Part shown: in pieces, positions 42,867 through 54,282 of the stretch | Numbering within the stretch: position 1 is the stretch's first letter | How the letters are laid out: every line of letters begins with the position of its first letter | Assembly: GCF_910592395.1 (NCBI RefSeq) | Contig: NC_088323.1 | Location: 8,802,001 to 8,866,000 of the forward strand | Length of the DNA: 64,000 nt | From: Lineus longissimus | Taxonomy: Eukaryota > Nemertea > Pilidiophora > Heteronemertea > Lineidae | Reading direction: 5' to 3' | Made by a program: the position numbers and the translations under genes | The notes under the pieces: model-generated | Seen by the model: the letters and a program-made list of their open reading frames with translations, nothing else | What the model was told of the DNA's origin: nothing | Databases searched by the model: none

Positions 42867-45800
42867 ATCAATCAATCAATCAATCAATCATTTGGGATTT
42901 AAGGTGCCTATATCCACAAAAAAAACGTGATCAAAGACACCAGAGAAACCAATCAAAAAAAAATAAGCTGCTGGCTATTTTGACAGTCTGCTGCCTAGTT
43001 AGAGAACAGGAAAGTTTTCAGCCTTCTCTTGTAGACAAGGATACTGCTGCTCGCACGAATTTCCTGTGGTAGCCCGTTCCACAGGCGCGGCGCAACACTA
43101 GCAAAAGCCCTGTCTCCAGAGGAAGCCATCCTGCTGCGTGGTTGCACCAGCAGCAGTCTGTCCGAGGAACGCAATGATCGGGACGGCTTGTACATTGTTA
43201 GAAGATCTTGCAAATAAACTGGCGCAACACCATTTATGCATTTAAATGTTAGCAACAGAACTTCAAATTTAATTCTGCTGGCTACGGGCAACCAGTGGAG
43301 GTCACGGAGAATGGGAGAAATATGATCTGATCTTGCAACTCCAGTCACCATCCTCGCTGCACAATTCTGGACCCTTTGCAATGAAGCAACACTCTGCTGA
43401 GGTAAACCAATCAGCAGTGCATTCAGCCCATCCAATTTGGATGTCACGAATGCATTTACAAGCGTAGCAGTTGCATCAGGGGTCAGAAACTTTCTGATCA
43501 GACCAATGTTGTGCAGGTGATAATAACTGGACCTGCAGATAGATCGTATATGGTGGTTCATTGAGACATGTTCGTCAAACAACGCGCCTATATTTCTAGC
43601 CAAAGAGACTGCAGCAATGTTTTGGTCACCAATCTTGACAGATGTTCATGGCCAGCAAAATTTCTCCTTTGATGCTTCGAACAAATCAGAAGAAACTCTG
43701 ATTTGTCGTCATTTAGCTTGAGGAAATTTTGTGCGATCCATTGGCGAACTTCCGCAATACAGGTTTCAAGTTTGCCGATTGAGTACTGAATCGGTCTGCT
43801 CAAAACATATGTAGAGTTGAGTATCATCAGCAAAGAAATGAACCTTTATACTTTGACGTCGAATCAGATCAGCCAGTGGAGCCATGTAAATGCTGAAAAG
43901 CAATGGGCCCAAGACTGATCCTTGGGGAACGCCTGTCTCTAGCTTGAAAGCTAAAGATGACTCTCCTTTAACTATAACCTTCTGTGACCTGTTTGTCAGG
44001 TAGGACCTAAACCACTCCAAAGCGGTACCATTCAGACCGATCCTGTCACGTAGACGATCAAGGAGGACCGAATGATTGACAGTATCAAATGCTGCAGATA
44101 AATCCAGCAATACCAGACCAACCATTTGCTTTTTATCTAGTGCCAAGAGGATGTCATTCATAACCCTGACCAAGGCTGTTTCGGTACTATGGTTGGCCCG
44201 GTATGCCGACTGCATGCATTCGAAAAGCTCGTTTTCGGACATGTGGTCACGTAACTGGTGGTCAACTACCCTTTCCAAAATTTTGGAGATGAAGCTTAGG
44301 TTGGAAACAGGCCGATAGTTTTTAAGGTCCTCCCTTTGTAGACTAGGTTTCTTCAAAAGTGGCGTGACATTGGCTGATTTGAGACAATCCGGAACTGAAC
44401 CAGATAAAATTGACGAGTTTACAAGCTTACAGATTGCAGGAGAAATTGCTTCAGCAATCGCATCCTCTTTAAGAAGATGTGTGGGAAGAGGATCAAGTGC
44501 ACAAGATTTTGTTAGCGACTTCTTGATCATCCTTCTAATTTCATCCTCAGTAACAGGTTGAAAGAAAGACAGCTTTTGTTGGCAGCTAGGTTGCTCAGCG
44601 TCAGTAACCAATGACCCCATTGAATCGCGGAGCCCTGAAAGGTAGACATTAATGCCATTGACCTTATTTTGGAAAGAATGAGCAAATCTATTGGCTAGCT
44701 GCTGCCCTTCCCCAACAGAGAAGTCAGGCAATGAGCTGACTTTCTTCCTGTTGAGCAATGAGTTCACAGTTCTGTAGAGTTTACGCTGATCACCACAATC
44801 GTCCTTAATTTTTTCAACTAGAAAGTCCCTTTTTGCCTTCTCAATCTTCCGAATAACCTGCACATGCTTTTCACGGTAGACCTCCCTATGGATTTCAAGC
44901 TTTGAGTGGCGCCACTGTCTCTCAGCCTTTCTGCGGAACATGCATGCCTCGTGCACCTCAGCATTATACCATGGTACCTTGTGCCGTATTGTAACTGCCT
45001 TAGAATGAATTGGTGCATGCTTGTCCAAGATTGCCTTCAGATCGTGGTTGTAGGTTTCCACCAAGACTGAGGCATTGTCTTGGACACATTGGTTCACTGC
45101 AGATGCTGCAACATCAAGAGCAAATGCACCAACATCTATTGACCTCAGCCTTGTTACATCCATCATCACACGATTTGGCTGTTTCACGCATTTGCCTGGG
45201 AGAGTGAATGTCACAGGGCAATGGTCTGACATCAATGATGCACCAACCGACAGATCACCAATCACGTTCATGTCAGTAGCACGCGTGATAACCTGATCCA
45301 AGATATGACCCTTGATATGAGTTGGATCCTTCACGTGTTGGACCAGGCTATACGTTTCCAAGATATTGAGATATATTATAGCATCTCGATCACTGGGGTT
45401 GTCAACATGAAAGTTGAGGTCGCCCATGATGATCAGTGGACAGGCGATGGAAGACAGAGTCTCTAACAGATTTGCGAACTCCTCGAAAAACAATGTTGTT
45501 GTCAGTTTGTTCTTGTAATTAGGAGGGGTTCTATACACAATAGCAAGTCTTATACAGTCTGAGTTAGTCTGTAACCTGAACTGAATGATCTCGAAGGAAC
45601 TGTATACACTATCAGTCGAAATCTTGGTGACATTCAGCTGATCTCTATAGACAAGACCAACACCCCCACCACGACCAAGTCGAGGTTTATGCTGAAGCTT
45701 ATAACCGTGGGGCAGCATCTGACCAATGTGAACGCTGTCCTTTTGTGAATCTGAGTCAAGCCATGTTTCTGTAAGAGCAACAAGATCAATTATCTCATCA

Positions 45801-46020
45801 TCGAGAAAGTCACACAAGGATGTTGCCTTGTTTCTCACAGATCTAATATTCAGCAAAGCAATATTTACACATTTTTCTCCTGAGGGAGTTAAAGGCTTGT
45901 GTTTACATTTACCAGCCCCTCCACCATGCCGCCTAATTCTGGCCCTTTTGTAAATGTTCAGAGACCGGAGTACACATTCCACTGGCTTTGAAACTGACAC
46001 ATGCCAATTTCTGAGTGCCT
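42867..46020 (-). mobile_element. Nearly full-length CR1/L2-type LINE
   Basis: A non-LTR retrotransposon on the - strand. Its 3' end is a (TGAT)n tail at 42867-42890, and its 5' limit lies near 46020 just above the endonuclease frame. Only the second ORF is recognisable; no gag-like first ORF was found upstream. Target duplications could not be fixed. It lies directly beside the Polinton relic. Confidence 0.85.
42995..46000 (-). pseudogene. LINE ORF2: endonuclease plus reverse transcriptase, two frameshifts
   Basis: Encodes an APE-type endonuclease that nicks the target and a reverse transcriptase that copies the LINE RNA. From 46000 to 43766 a 744-residue frame holds NIALLNIRSVRNK, LVALTETWLD, GGGVGLVYRD, IMGDLNFHVD and SDHCPVTF (endonuclease). 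RT motifs follow: NYRPVSNLSFISKILERVV, LLDLSAAFDTV, GVPQGSVLGPLLF and FFADDTQLY. Frame changes near 43820 and 43610 lead into the thumb and C-terminal part (DHISPILRDLHWLPV, PRLWNGLPQEIR, ending LKTFLFSN at 42995). Catalytic FADD is intact. With only two indels the copy is fairly young. Inactive as read unless the indels are sequencing errors. Confidence 0.88.
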
Positions 46021-46439
46021 TACTTTACATACATAACATGTTTTTTGTCTCAAACCAACCATACGATGAACCATTCATCTAATTTGTTTTTGTTGTCACA
46101 TGGATACGTTTTGTTTTGTAACGGAGAACAATGAATAAAATCCTTAAGCCAGAAGCTATCATCAGTAATCAGAATCGATCTTACCCATGCTATCCATAAC
46201 GGTTAGGATCACGCCGTTTGACAACTGTTATTGTTCCTTAGATTGTATTGTGCTACTGTTTCAGTTCGAAACCAATTCTGTATTTCATGAGAGTAAGAGC
46301 TAATCAAGTAAATATGACCGTCGGTTCCTCATCATTATCATTTTACCCCGTGAGCGAGCGGTGACGGAGAAGTATTGGCGATAAATCCTGTGTTCTCTGT
46401 CATTTGGAACTTGATCATTCCAGCAAATTCTCCGAAGAG
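46021..46439. other. Upstream of the signal-peptide exon; nothing recognised
   Basis: AT-rich sequence between the LINE and the exon at 46440. No TATA box is evident. Confidence 0.45.
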
Positions 46440-46554
46440 ATGTTGTTTGTCGGTTTCCCTTCAGCACAGTCCTGCAGGATGATGTTGTACAGTCTTTTAG
46501 TACCTCTTGTGACTAACCTTACACTGCTTCTGCTTTGCAACCACCGTCAGCCAG
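46440..46554 (+). CDS. Likely first exon encoding a signal peptide
   Basis: The ATG at 46440 opens 38 codons containing MMLYSLLVPLVTNLTLLLLC, a strong signal-peptide or signal-anchor core. The exon ends CAGCCAG/GTAAGT, a near-perfect donor, in phase 1, the phase usual for exons ending after a signal peptide. The second in-frame ATG (46479) would place the start immediately before the hydrophobic run. Downstream exons were not identified; an inverted-repeat element occupies 47052-48106. The mature protein is unknown. Confidence 0.5.
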
Positions 46555-47043
46555 GTAAGTGTCTTGATGTCAAATCAATCTTGACACTAGAGGCGCTGAT
46601 TTCGTTCCTTACAACGCCTCTAGAATTAGTAAGTTGCACCCATCTGAAAAACAGTATCGCGGATATCGGAAAGGAAATAATTTTTCTAATTGCAATAAGG
46701 TCACCACACATGTACAGCCCGCGAAAATGATTGCTGCCCTACGCTGCGTTTATAGTTGTCCATAAAATCATCTTAAAATCCACCAGTAAGTGTCAGACCG
46801 TAATTATAATGATCTTGTTTTGTTTTTTTATTGATAAAATAGAACGTTTGACGAATTAATGTGGCACTAATTCTCCCCTGAATGAGATTTACGGTCTGAA
46901 CTGGTGACACAGTATATGGCGTAGGCTTATCAAACACCTGAATCTCAAGATTGCGATATCCAAGATGGCGTCAATTGATCAATTCCTGTATCTGATTTTT
47001 ATTTTATTTTGGCACTGTGCGAGTATGGATGTCAAAATACAGT
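46555..47043. other. Putative intron, nothing recognised
   Basis: Sequence after the signal-peptide exon donor. No further exon could be supported. Confidence 0.4.
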
Positions 47044-47051
47044 ACCCACTT

Positions 47052-48106
47052 ATGGCAAGCGGAGTGTCCAGTAATTAAAAAAACCTAGATTTAATCAAAA
47101 AAAACCTGGTTTTTTACCTAATAAACTAAGTTTATTTGGAAAAAATATAGGTTTTTTAAAAACAACCTTGTTTATTAGCTAATAAACCGAGTTTCATTAA
47201 TAAAACCAAGTTTATTTACGTTCTTTCCTAATAAAGTAGGTTTTTAACACAAACTAACATTTTATGCTAAAAAACCTGGTTTATTACCTAAAAAACTTGG
47301 TTTTTTACCACATAATCGTATAAAATATATGTTTCTGTACAGAAATGTCAGTTTATTCAATAAAACAAGGTTTATTACCAAAACAACCTAGTTTATTTAA
47401 AAAAACTAAGTTTATTACTAATAAACCTAGTTTTTTTAAATAAACCTGGTTTATTAGAAAACTTACATTTTTAAACCTCGATCCTACCTACATTGAGTTA
47501 TCTGGGAAGAGGTTAGGGTCTCACTAACTAGTTTACAGAGTGCAGTGCAGTGCAGCATTAGTACCACGTGGTGCCGAGGTTGCCCATCCTCGTCCCGATA
47601 ACATCGCGGATTTGTGTACATGGGGCGAGGTAAAAAATACAAGTTTCTCGATAGAAAGTAGGTTTTTGCACGCCGTTTGTCCAGTTATTCAAAACAACCT
47701 ACATTTTTACAATAAAACCAGGTTTTATTGCAAAAAAATAAGTTGTTTTGTATAAAACCAAGTTTTTTACGTAAAAAGGTAGGTTTATTAGCCATTTGTC
47801 CAGTTATTGTTAATAAACCAAGATTCTTTGCTATAAAACTAAGTTTATTACCACTGGATGAAACGCTTACATTTTAGGGAATAAAACCAAGTTTATTTGT
47901 TAAACTTGACATTTGTGGATAGAAACAAGGTTTATTAGGTAAAAAACTTGGTTTTATTAAAGAAATTCGGTTTATTAGCTAATAAACAAGGTTGTTTTAA
48001 AAAACACCCTATATTTTTTCCAAATAAACTTAGTTTATCAGGTAAAAAACCAGGATTTTTTGAATAAATCTAGGTTTTTTTAATTACTGGACACTCCGCT
48101 TGCCAT
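47052..48106. mobile_element. 1,055-bp element with 8-bp TSD and AAACCTRGTTTATT repeats
   Basis: The ends ATGGCAAGCGGAGTGTCCAG and its complement open inverted repeats of about 145 bp. ACCCACTT occurs directly outside both (47044-47051 and 48107-48114), a perfect 8-bp target duplication as in hAT-type elements (inference). The whole element is built from near-palindromic words such as AATAAACCWAGTTTATT and AAAAAACCTGGTTTTTTA. One non-repeat island at about 47490-47640 contains GTGCAGTGCAGTGCAG. There is no coding region. Confidence 0.88.
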
Positions 48107-48114
48107 ACCCACTT

Positions 48115-49331
48115 GTATAATTTGCACGGTCTAAAGCAGCCGTTAATTTTTCACGTCCGAGTATTTCAAGTTGAGGTAAATATGAGGAGTACCGCCATAA
48201 AGCCATTCATATTAGGGTGTCAAAGGACCACTCATGACATAACTTGCTGCGTAGGGAAGTATTCAGGCTGGGGAATGTGGCTACGTCTATGCTTGGGCGG
48301 TGTGACATTTCGGTTGAATGTTTGCCGAAACGCAGTTAACAATCATGGACAATTATTGTTAATGGGGAAGACCTAGGCGCTTCGGTTGTCCCCATTATTA
48401 TACTCTCGAGCAAATTTATAAGAAAATGGTATACGATCATATTTTGCGCCTCGTTAGGAGCAATTACTTAAAACGGCTGTCGTTCCCATTTAGAAGCAGT
48501 CATTGGACAGGACCAAGGACTTTTAGAAGAACCAACTTTATTGATTCAATTACTGACAACATTTATGTTTCATGGCTAAAATTGTTCTTAGGTGAGAATA
48601 CTTGTATTTAGGCATTTGCTTTTGTAACTTTTTGACACTGTCACATCTAAATTTCATAAAATTGTGAAAGTGACCACGTTAAGTGTCAAAGGATTACCTC
48701 ACGTGTATTAGAAGCCACAGTTACGTCGGGAAATGTCATCAAAAAAATAACAAATAATTCCATAACCGAGTAAAAACCACAGACATTCATAACAGGCCAT
48801 CTTCACGATTTATTACGACTTTCAGGCCCGGTGTAAAAGGAATGGACGGCCTAGGAATGCAGGACCCCATACAATAGCTGTGTATTGTCAACGAATGTGG
48901 TTAATGGTTTGGTTAGGGTTAGCTACATAATCTTCAACAAAGGAACTCGGCGACTCTATTCATTTTAACAAAAGGACCGGGCTTAGATTCCGGGGGGATA
49001 TGCATTTCGTTTACACAGGTTTTAGATATTAATACGCACTACACAAGTAACGTGTCTCATGATCACCCGGGATTTGTGTTATCATAATCGGCTGTTCTTC
49101 TCGACACACTCACTCCGACTGTATGAACCATAATATGGTCTTAGAAAATTTGCGAGGCCTAGACTGCGGCAAATTATACAAGTAGGTACTGTATATCAGG
49201 TGCAGATTTGTGAACTTGTTAAGACACAGCTGTCCTGGTGCCAAACGTACCAGATACAGATCTCTGACGCCGTTTGATGTGTTGAGGCTGATAAATAATC
49301 TTGAGATATCGTTTTTTTACAGTTAGCACAT
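48115..49331. other. No gene recognised
   Basis: Intergenic sequence with short frames on the + strand (48113-48376, 48426-48611) that have no recognisable domain. Confidence 0.45.
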
Positions 49332-49521
49332 TGTGACCCGTCACAGCAAAACCAGGTGCATGTCGCTCTGAGCTTGGCCGGTTGAGACGAACTGTTTGTT
49401 CATTTCTCTATTGTCTGCCTTTTGTGAAATATGAGCACGTCAATTTCTTCCATTATCTCCTGGAGTCATTTAGGCTCATCTTCTGTTCGACATGCGCCTG
49501 GTTATGCTGTGACGGGTCACA
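49332..49521. repeat. Inverted repeat, ~42-bp arms
   Basis: TGTGACCCGTCACAGCAAAA at the left pairs with the inverted ATGCTGTGACGGGTCACA at the right. The arms extend over CAGGTGCATGTCG/CGACATGCGCCTG. Each arm also contains an internal GTGACCCGTCAC/GTGACGGGTCAC palindrome. A small MITE is possible. Confidence 0.75.
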
Positions 49522-49523
49522 TT

Positions 49524-51230
49524 CTTGTCAGACGGAACGGTCGTTTCTTTATTTCAGCAAGACTCTCCATGATTCTGGTGTATACACATACATGTAATAT
49601 GAAGTATGGACTAACCTATATTGTTAAAATGAACAATAAGCCTGGTCTGCGAAGTCGTGCTGACCAAAAGCTCGAATTCTCTCTAAAAGACGGCACCCAT
49701 GGTGTTTGCGTAATATTCCCTCTTATAAGATATCGAGAAGCATCGTGAAATCTCGTAATTTCATCCTTAAATTTGAACACAATATTGATGAGTAAATATG
49801 ATCTAATACGATCAAAATATGAGACTATCCCAGATTGGCCAATGATTTCAGTTCTGCAATAAAATCACAGGTGTCGCATAATTGGGAGTAAATTCTGCAG
49901 GTGACACTTTCCGATAGACGACTCCAAGCTCTCATTTTGATCGCAATTATCGTTGTTATATGGAACAGCGTTTTCACGGGTTGGGACCGCCAGCTATTCG
50001 TCATCGGGATGCTTCGAGCTAGCCATCCTTGACATGACTAATCCCATCCGATGTGCCTAAGTCAACCCTGAATCATCGACATTGTGCACGTAAAATATTG
50101 AATACGGCATGTTAAGACATCTTGCTGCACACAGACAGATCAATTATGACGTTTAACGGTGTTAACCTACAATGCTAGGTGATCGCTGGATTGATGAGTT
50201 TTATTTATGTTCGGTGGCTTTGGCAGACATGGCGGCGCTTGCACACAGTGCAGAGTTCACTATAGTTGTCTTTAACATCGGCATCGGTCAACCAGATGGA
50301 GGCACACACGATGCTATTTCTCTATTAGCGTGTGCTCTATTGTGTATCAATTCGGACTGCTTAACAGTAGCCGTGCTACACGATGATGCACGGTTTCTCT
50401 GTCATCTGAGTGAAAAGAAGGCCACGCGTATGGAGAGGGTGGTGGCGTGTCGTCAAATGGGTTCACGGGTATACCAGAAAAAGGTACGTGTACCTTTTTG
50501 AGCAACCAAGTGACTGTGTAAAACACTATTGGTTTCTCCCAATGGTATATGTGATGGATAATTAATCGAGAGGTATTCTATTTTTCTGGTCCTCCATGTC
50601 AAAGGAGGTCCCGAATAGTAGCCCGGAGATATATCTGCACTTTCCAGACTGATGTGTGGTGGGGCTGGATCTTATAACGATAGCAGGCAAGAACTCACTA
50701 TTAAGATTAAGTCGGTCCTTTTTAAGAGAAAGCGGGAAATTTTGTCTGGAATCTGTATAGTTTTGGAGGGTTCTCTCGGTTAGCATGGTTTGCGAGGTTT
50801 GATTTTCTGATTTTCGGAGGTTTCATACACAAACCCGCACGGGCTCAAGTTCAAGTGGTATATATCAGACCACACCCGTTTGGTGGTATTTGTCTTGGAA
50901 ACCCGTGAGACTGCGAGTCGAGCGGTGAACCACACTGGCAGAAATCAAACGAGATGGTTTTGTATTTAAAAAAAAGAAGATATTTCCCCAAGTCAATTGA
51001 ATCACCCCTTTTGGAATCTAGTAGTACTGCGCTTTGAATCACCACATAGTTCGCTAGAGGAGATGTCAAAACATTGCTCTGTGTAGCCTCTAACCGAATT
51101 CGGCTTCACCCGTGCATAGAATTTTGGTTTGCTGTGTGGGATATGTTTGTTTTGAAATTGGGGTAGAAGTTTGAAATGTCCTTGGATATAATGACCGGGA
51201 ATAATGATTTGATTATACGCTATGCTCTAA
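49524..51230. other. Largely unassigned; weak coding candidate at 50172
   Basis: An ATG at 50172 opens 109 codons (+) including FTIVVFNIGIGQPDGGTHDA and an AAAAAG/GTACGT donor-like site at 50481. No family is recognised, and it may be chance. The rest shows only short frames. Confidence 0.3.
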
Positions 51231-51241
51231 GCTGTTGACGG

Positions 51242-51424
51242 TTGAGGCCACCATTGTACCTATCAAACAATCCGTCAGAATACAACAGGGCCGGAAACTT
51301 TTTCCGGGAGGGCACTTTCTACTTCTACACATTCAAAAGTTTAATCCCGGCAAAAAAGTTAAAGGTTAGGTTAGTTTGTGTCCTTGATTTCAACGACCAC
51401 GGGCACTGGTTAAGACGCACTTGA
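51242..51424 (+). repeat. Segment related to 3.6 kb (opposite strand)
   Basis: CAGAATACAACAGGGCCGGA followed by AACTTTTTCCGGGAGGGCAC matches the reverse strand near 3600-3680 with moderate divergence over roughly 110 bp. Both have a TTGACG...GGCC stretch just upstream. Both read EYN(R/K)AG-type peptides, but the frames diverge afterwards. Either a dispersed repeat or two copies of a gene fragment. Confidence 0.45.
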
Positions 51425-52349
51425 TGAGGTCAAATCCTTTGGTTAACTCTGGATTAACACTATTAACACGAATAAGCCTGCTGTTAACCATGAGATTAGA
51501 TCTCTTTGCAAAGTTTTAAGACAACCAAAGGTTTATTCAAAATAAACAGTTTTTTTATTCTAGTGTTCACTCCGAGTTAACTCGCATGGCATTGCGTTAA
51601 CACTAACACATAGAGTTAGCACATTTCCATAGAAAAAAATCGTACTGATCGAGCTTCTGTCTAAGGTTTCAATGTGATTATGGCATGTATGGCTTGCAGT
51701 CGATCAACCGATATGTAACTTTACTTTACGAACACGATAGCATCAGCAATTGAAGCGGTGAGAACCATGAGTCGCCTAAGCGACAATTTTTTCATAACGA
51801 GTTAAGTGCATGTAGCAACCTCTTACGGTGAATTCTATTTTTTGACAGCAGTAGTTTACTCTTTGATGGCAGCACTCCACTTTTTTCCATACAAAAATCA
51901 GATATTGAGGACCCAGAATTAACCATTTTTTCTTCCAAAATTGAAAGTCACTTAGTAAACTGGTTCTTACCGCCTCAATGTATGCCTCATACCCAGGTGA
52001 CGGTTAAATTAACGGATCGAATGTCAATATTTTGTCTCTGTGTCACTATGATATTGAGATATTGTTATATTTAACTTTGATATATTTTGCGATATCTCAA
52101 TGTTTAGTGCAGTCTCAGCAACATAAAGATCTATTTTGTCATATTTTGATATCTAAGCACAATCATGATGTGAGATAACTGCACACCCAGGGTGACTAGA
52201 AGTCTAAATCCAACATTTATACTTACGTTGTCGAGGGATGCTCTGTCAAATATGCTATGGTCATGGATCATAGCCAAGGTAAAACAGCTCTAAAAGAGAA
52301 TTTTGTTCATAGACTAGCTGATTATAGTTATAATAGCGTAACATACATA
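51425..52349. other. No gene recognised
   Basis: AT-rich. 51440-51620 contains GTTAACTC/GAGTTAAC-type words in both orientations. No coding region is supported. Confidence 0.45.
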
Positions 52350-52960
52350 TTTCGCCTTTCCAAAGCCTGATGAAGGCGCTACCGTACCAAAGTGGTCGTG
52401 AAACAACTTGGTCTTAAGCCGACTTTTGAAAGTGTCAATGTGTAGATAGAGTCTCACATGCTGGGGAGACCGTTACACAGCAACAGGGCTCAGGACAATA
52501 TAGGATGAGAAAGCACGATCTCCAAAACATGTCCTAGTTTTCTTCACATAAAGTTGGACAATGTTTGAAGATCGTGGTGCTGTGGATTGTTCTTTGGTCG
52601 TTTTTATCCCATCGAAATACTTTGGTGCAGGACTGGTCCGCTTAAAACCTTGTATGCCATGAGAAACGTATTGTATGAGATCCTGAATTTTACCAGCAGC
52701 AAGTGCAATTCTTTTAGCACAGGTGTTATATACCCCAAATTTCCGCCGGCGACAAACTACCCTGGCAGCCGTATTTTGAATGCGCTGAAGTGGAACAAAA
52801 CTTTACGGAAGACCGTACATAATACCATTGCGGCAATCTAGACGAAATGACCAAGGAGCTGGAAGCAGCATCTAAACATAGGTTATCGAGGACACTCTTT
52901 CTGATTAAGTAATGTTCAGCTAACTCCATCGGAGAATCAGTGACTGACTTTCCGAGTCTT
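52350..52960 (-). mobile_element. Highly decayed LINE 3' fragment
   Basis: On the - strand, broken frames successively show IQNTAARVV near 52780, TPVLKEL near 52720, ISYNTFLMAYK near 52680, a GDRAFSS segment near 52520 and LKTKLFHDHFGT near 52400. This is the usual order of the CR1/L2 ORF2 C-terminus. Many stops and frameshifts show it is old. No tail was found. Confidence 0.7.
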
Positions 52961-53100
52961 AACGAGCAATGGTTCGGTAGTTGGGTTTGCCAAGAACAAT
53001 GGGTCGCAGATTTTTCTCTGTCTTTAATGGTTGAGGCAGTACCAGGATAGACTGAGGTTGGTGTGATCGATGTTGTCCGAGTGGCACGGGCAGGCAAATA

Positions 53101-54282
53101 ATGTTTGGGCAAGAAATGAACGACTCGGCTAGACATATCGGTTGCAGCTCTCAATCACTAAATATGTTGTTCTCTGTGATTCAGCATCCATATCACTTGA
53201 AGCAAGATATCACAATTACAGGAGAGTTTCCAGTGCAAAATGCTTTAGTTTATTTCCACCAGGGACTCCAGGCAGTTGTGATGGTGGCTTCCGCAGATTT
53301 TGTTTTCTCATCGCCTCGAAATGTGTATGTCTATCGCCTGAACAAGACAATGTCTTCTTATAAACTGACAGGGCATTTTACTGTGAAAGAGCTAGTCCTC
53401 ATACCTGGTGAGTATGGGAATAGTGTTGTAGGAATAAGTAATACAAGAGCTAACTGGTTTGTGTCGGTAGAGATGATGACCAAAATGACCATATTTGACC
53501 TTGAAGGTAACATACGGAAACTACAAATCCCTTCTAATGAATTTAAGACGCGTTTTGTGAGTGGGCGTAAACGTTTATGGTGGTTTAGAGTAGCAATATG
53601 TGAGGAAAATGCTTTATTGGAGCTAACTTATGCGACGAAACGAAGATATGGCAGCAGCAGGAGGACGAAAGGATCCATCGTCGTCACCACCCTGTCATTT
53701 CTACACTGGTTCAAGATAAAAGACTGTAGACTTTTCTTCATGCTTAAACATGTGAAGAACTTGGGGTTAGTACGGCAGCGTCGAAAGGCAAATTTCCCGT
53801 TGTACGAAAGGAGTGTTCAACTAAAAAATATCCAGTGTGATAGAGAATGCATTTATTCGATTACCTTCAGACCTTTAACAATCCGAAGCAAAACTCTCAT
53901 TGATGATAAAACAAAAATGGAGGTATTCAATGACATATGGTTCAGGTATTATTATAACGAAGCCTTTCTACTTGGAAACAAATACCTAATAGTTGAAGCT
54001 GACAAACGCATCAAAAGATTTCTTAGAAGATACGACGTGCATGGAAAGTTTCTAAATGTTTACGAAATCGTTCACATAGCCAATGATCTGGTCAAAACTA
54101 AAAACAAATCAATAATTAGCTTGAGTGGCCAAATGAGGTTGCTGATGTCCTTCCCAGCCAGATTTGCCACGGCATATGCTCTCTTTCAAACCAAAGATGG
54201 TGATTTCGTCGGCTGGCCAAGGGGGAAGAGGGGCCAGCGTATACCTTTAGTCGCGAAGATCTATAGTCAAAGAGTTTATTAA
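53101..54282 (+). CDS. Uncharacterised 393-residue protein, possible beta-propeller
   Basis: A single long open frame from an ATG to a TAA with no internal stop, the longest non-transposon frame in the window. The pattern is repeating short strands ending in turns such as VYVYRLNKTM, MTIFDLEGNIRKLQI and RRYDVHGKFLNVYEI. These look like blades of an NHL/WD-type beta-propeller, but the spacing is irregular. No RING, B-box, F-box, signal peptide or membrane segment was seen. The C-terminal part is basic (GWPRGKRGQRIPLVAK). It could be a single-exon gene, the last exon of a larger gene (AG at 53039), or a retrocopy. ATTAAA overlaps the stop region at 54278. It stands just downstream of an old LINE fragment. 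Function unknown. Confidence 0.6.
   Translation: MFGQEMNDSARHIGCSSQSLNMLFSVIQHPYHLKQDITITGEFPVQNALVYFHQGLQAVVMVASADFVFSSPRNVYVYRLNKTMSSYKLTGHFTVKELVLIPGEYGNSVVGISNTRANWFVSVEMMTKMTIFDLEGNIRKLQIPSNEFKTRFVSGRKRLWWFRVAICEENALLELTYATKRRYGSSRRTKGSIVVTTLSFLHWFKIKDCRLFFMLKHVKNLGLVRQRRKANFPLYERSVQLKNIQCDRECIYSITFRPLTIRSKTLIDDKTKMEVFNDIWFRYYYNEAFLLGNKYLIVEADKRIKRFLRRYDVHGKFLNVYEIVHIANDLVKTKNKSIISLSGQMRLLMSFPARFATAYALFQTKDGDFVGWPRGKRGQRIPLVAKIYSQRVY

Noticed and set aside
43588-45296. Several 60-80 codon frames on the + strand over the LINE
   Set aside because: They are antisense shadows of the ORF2 endonuclease and RT region.
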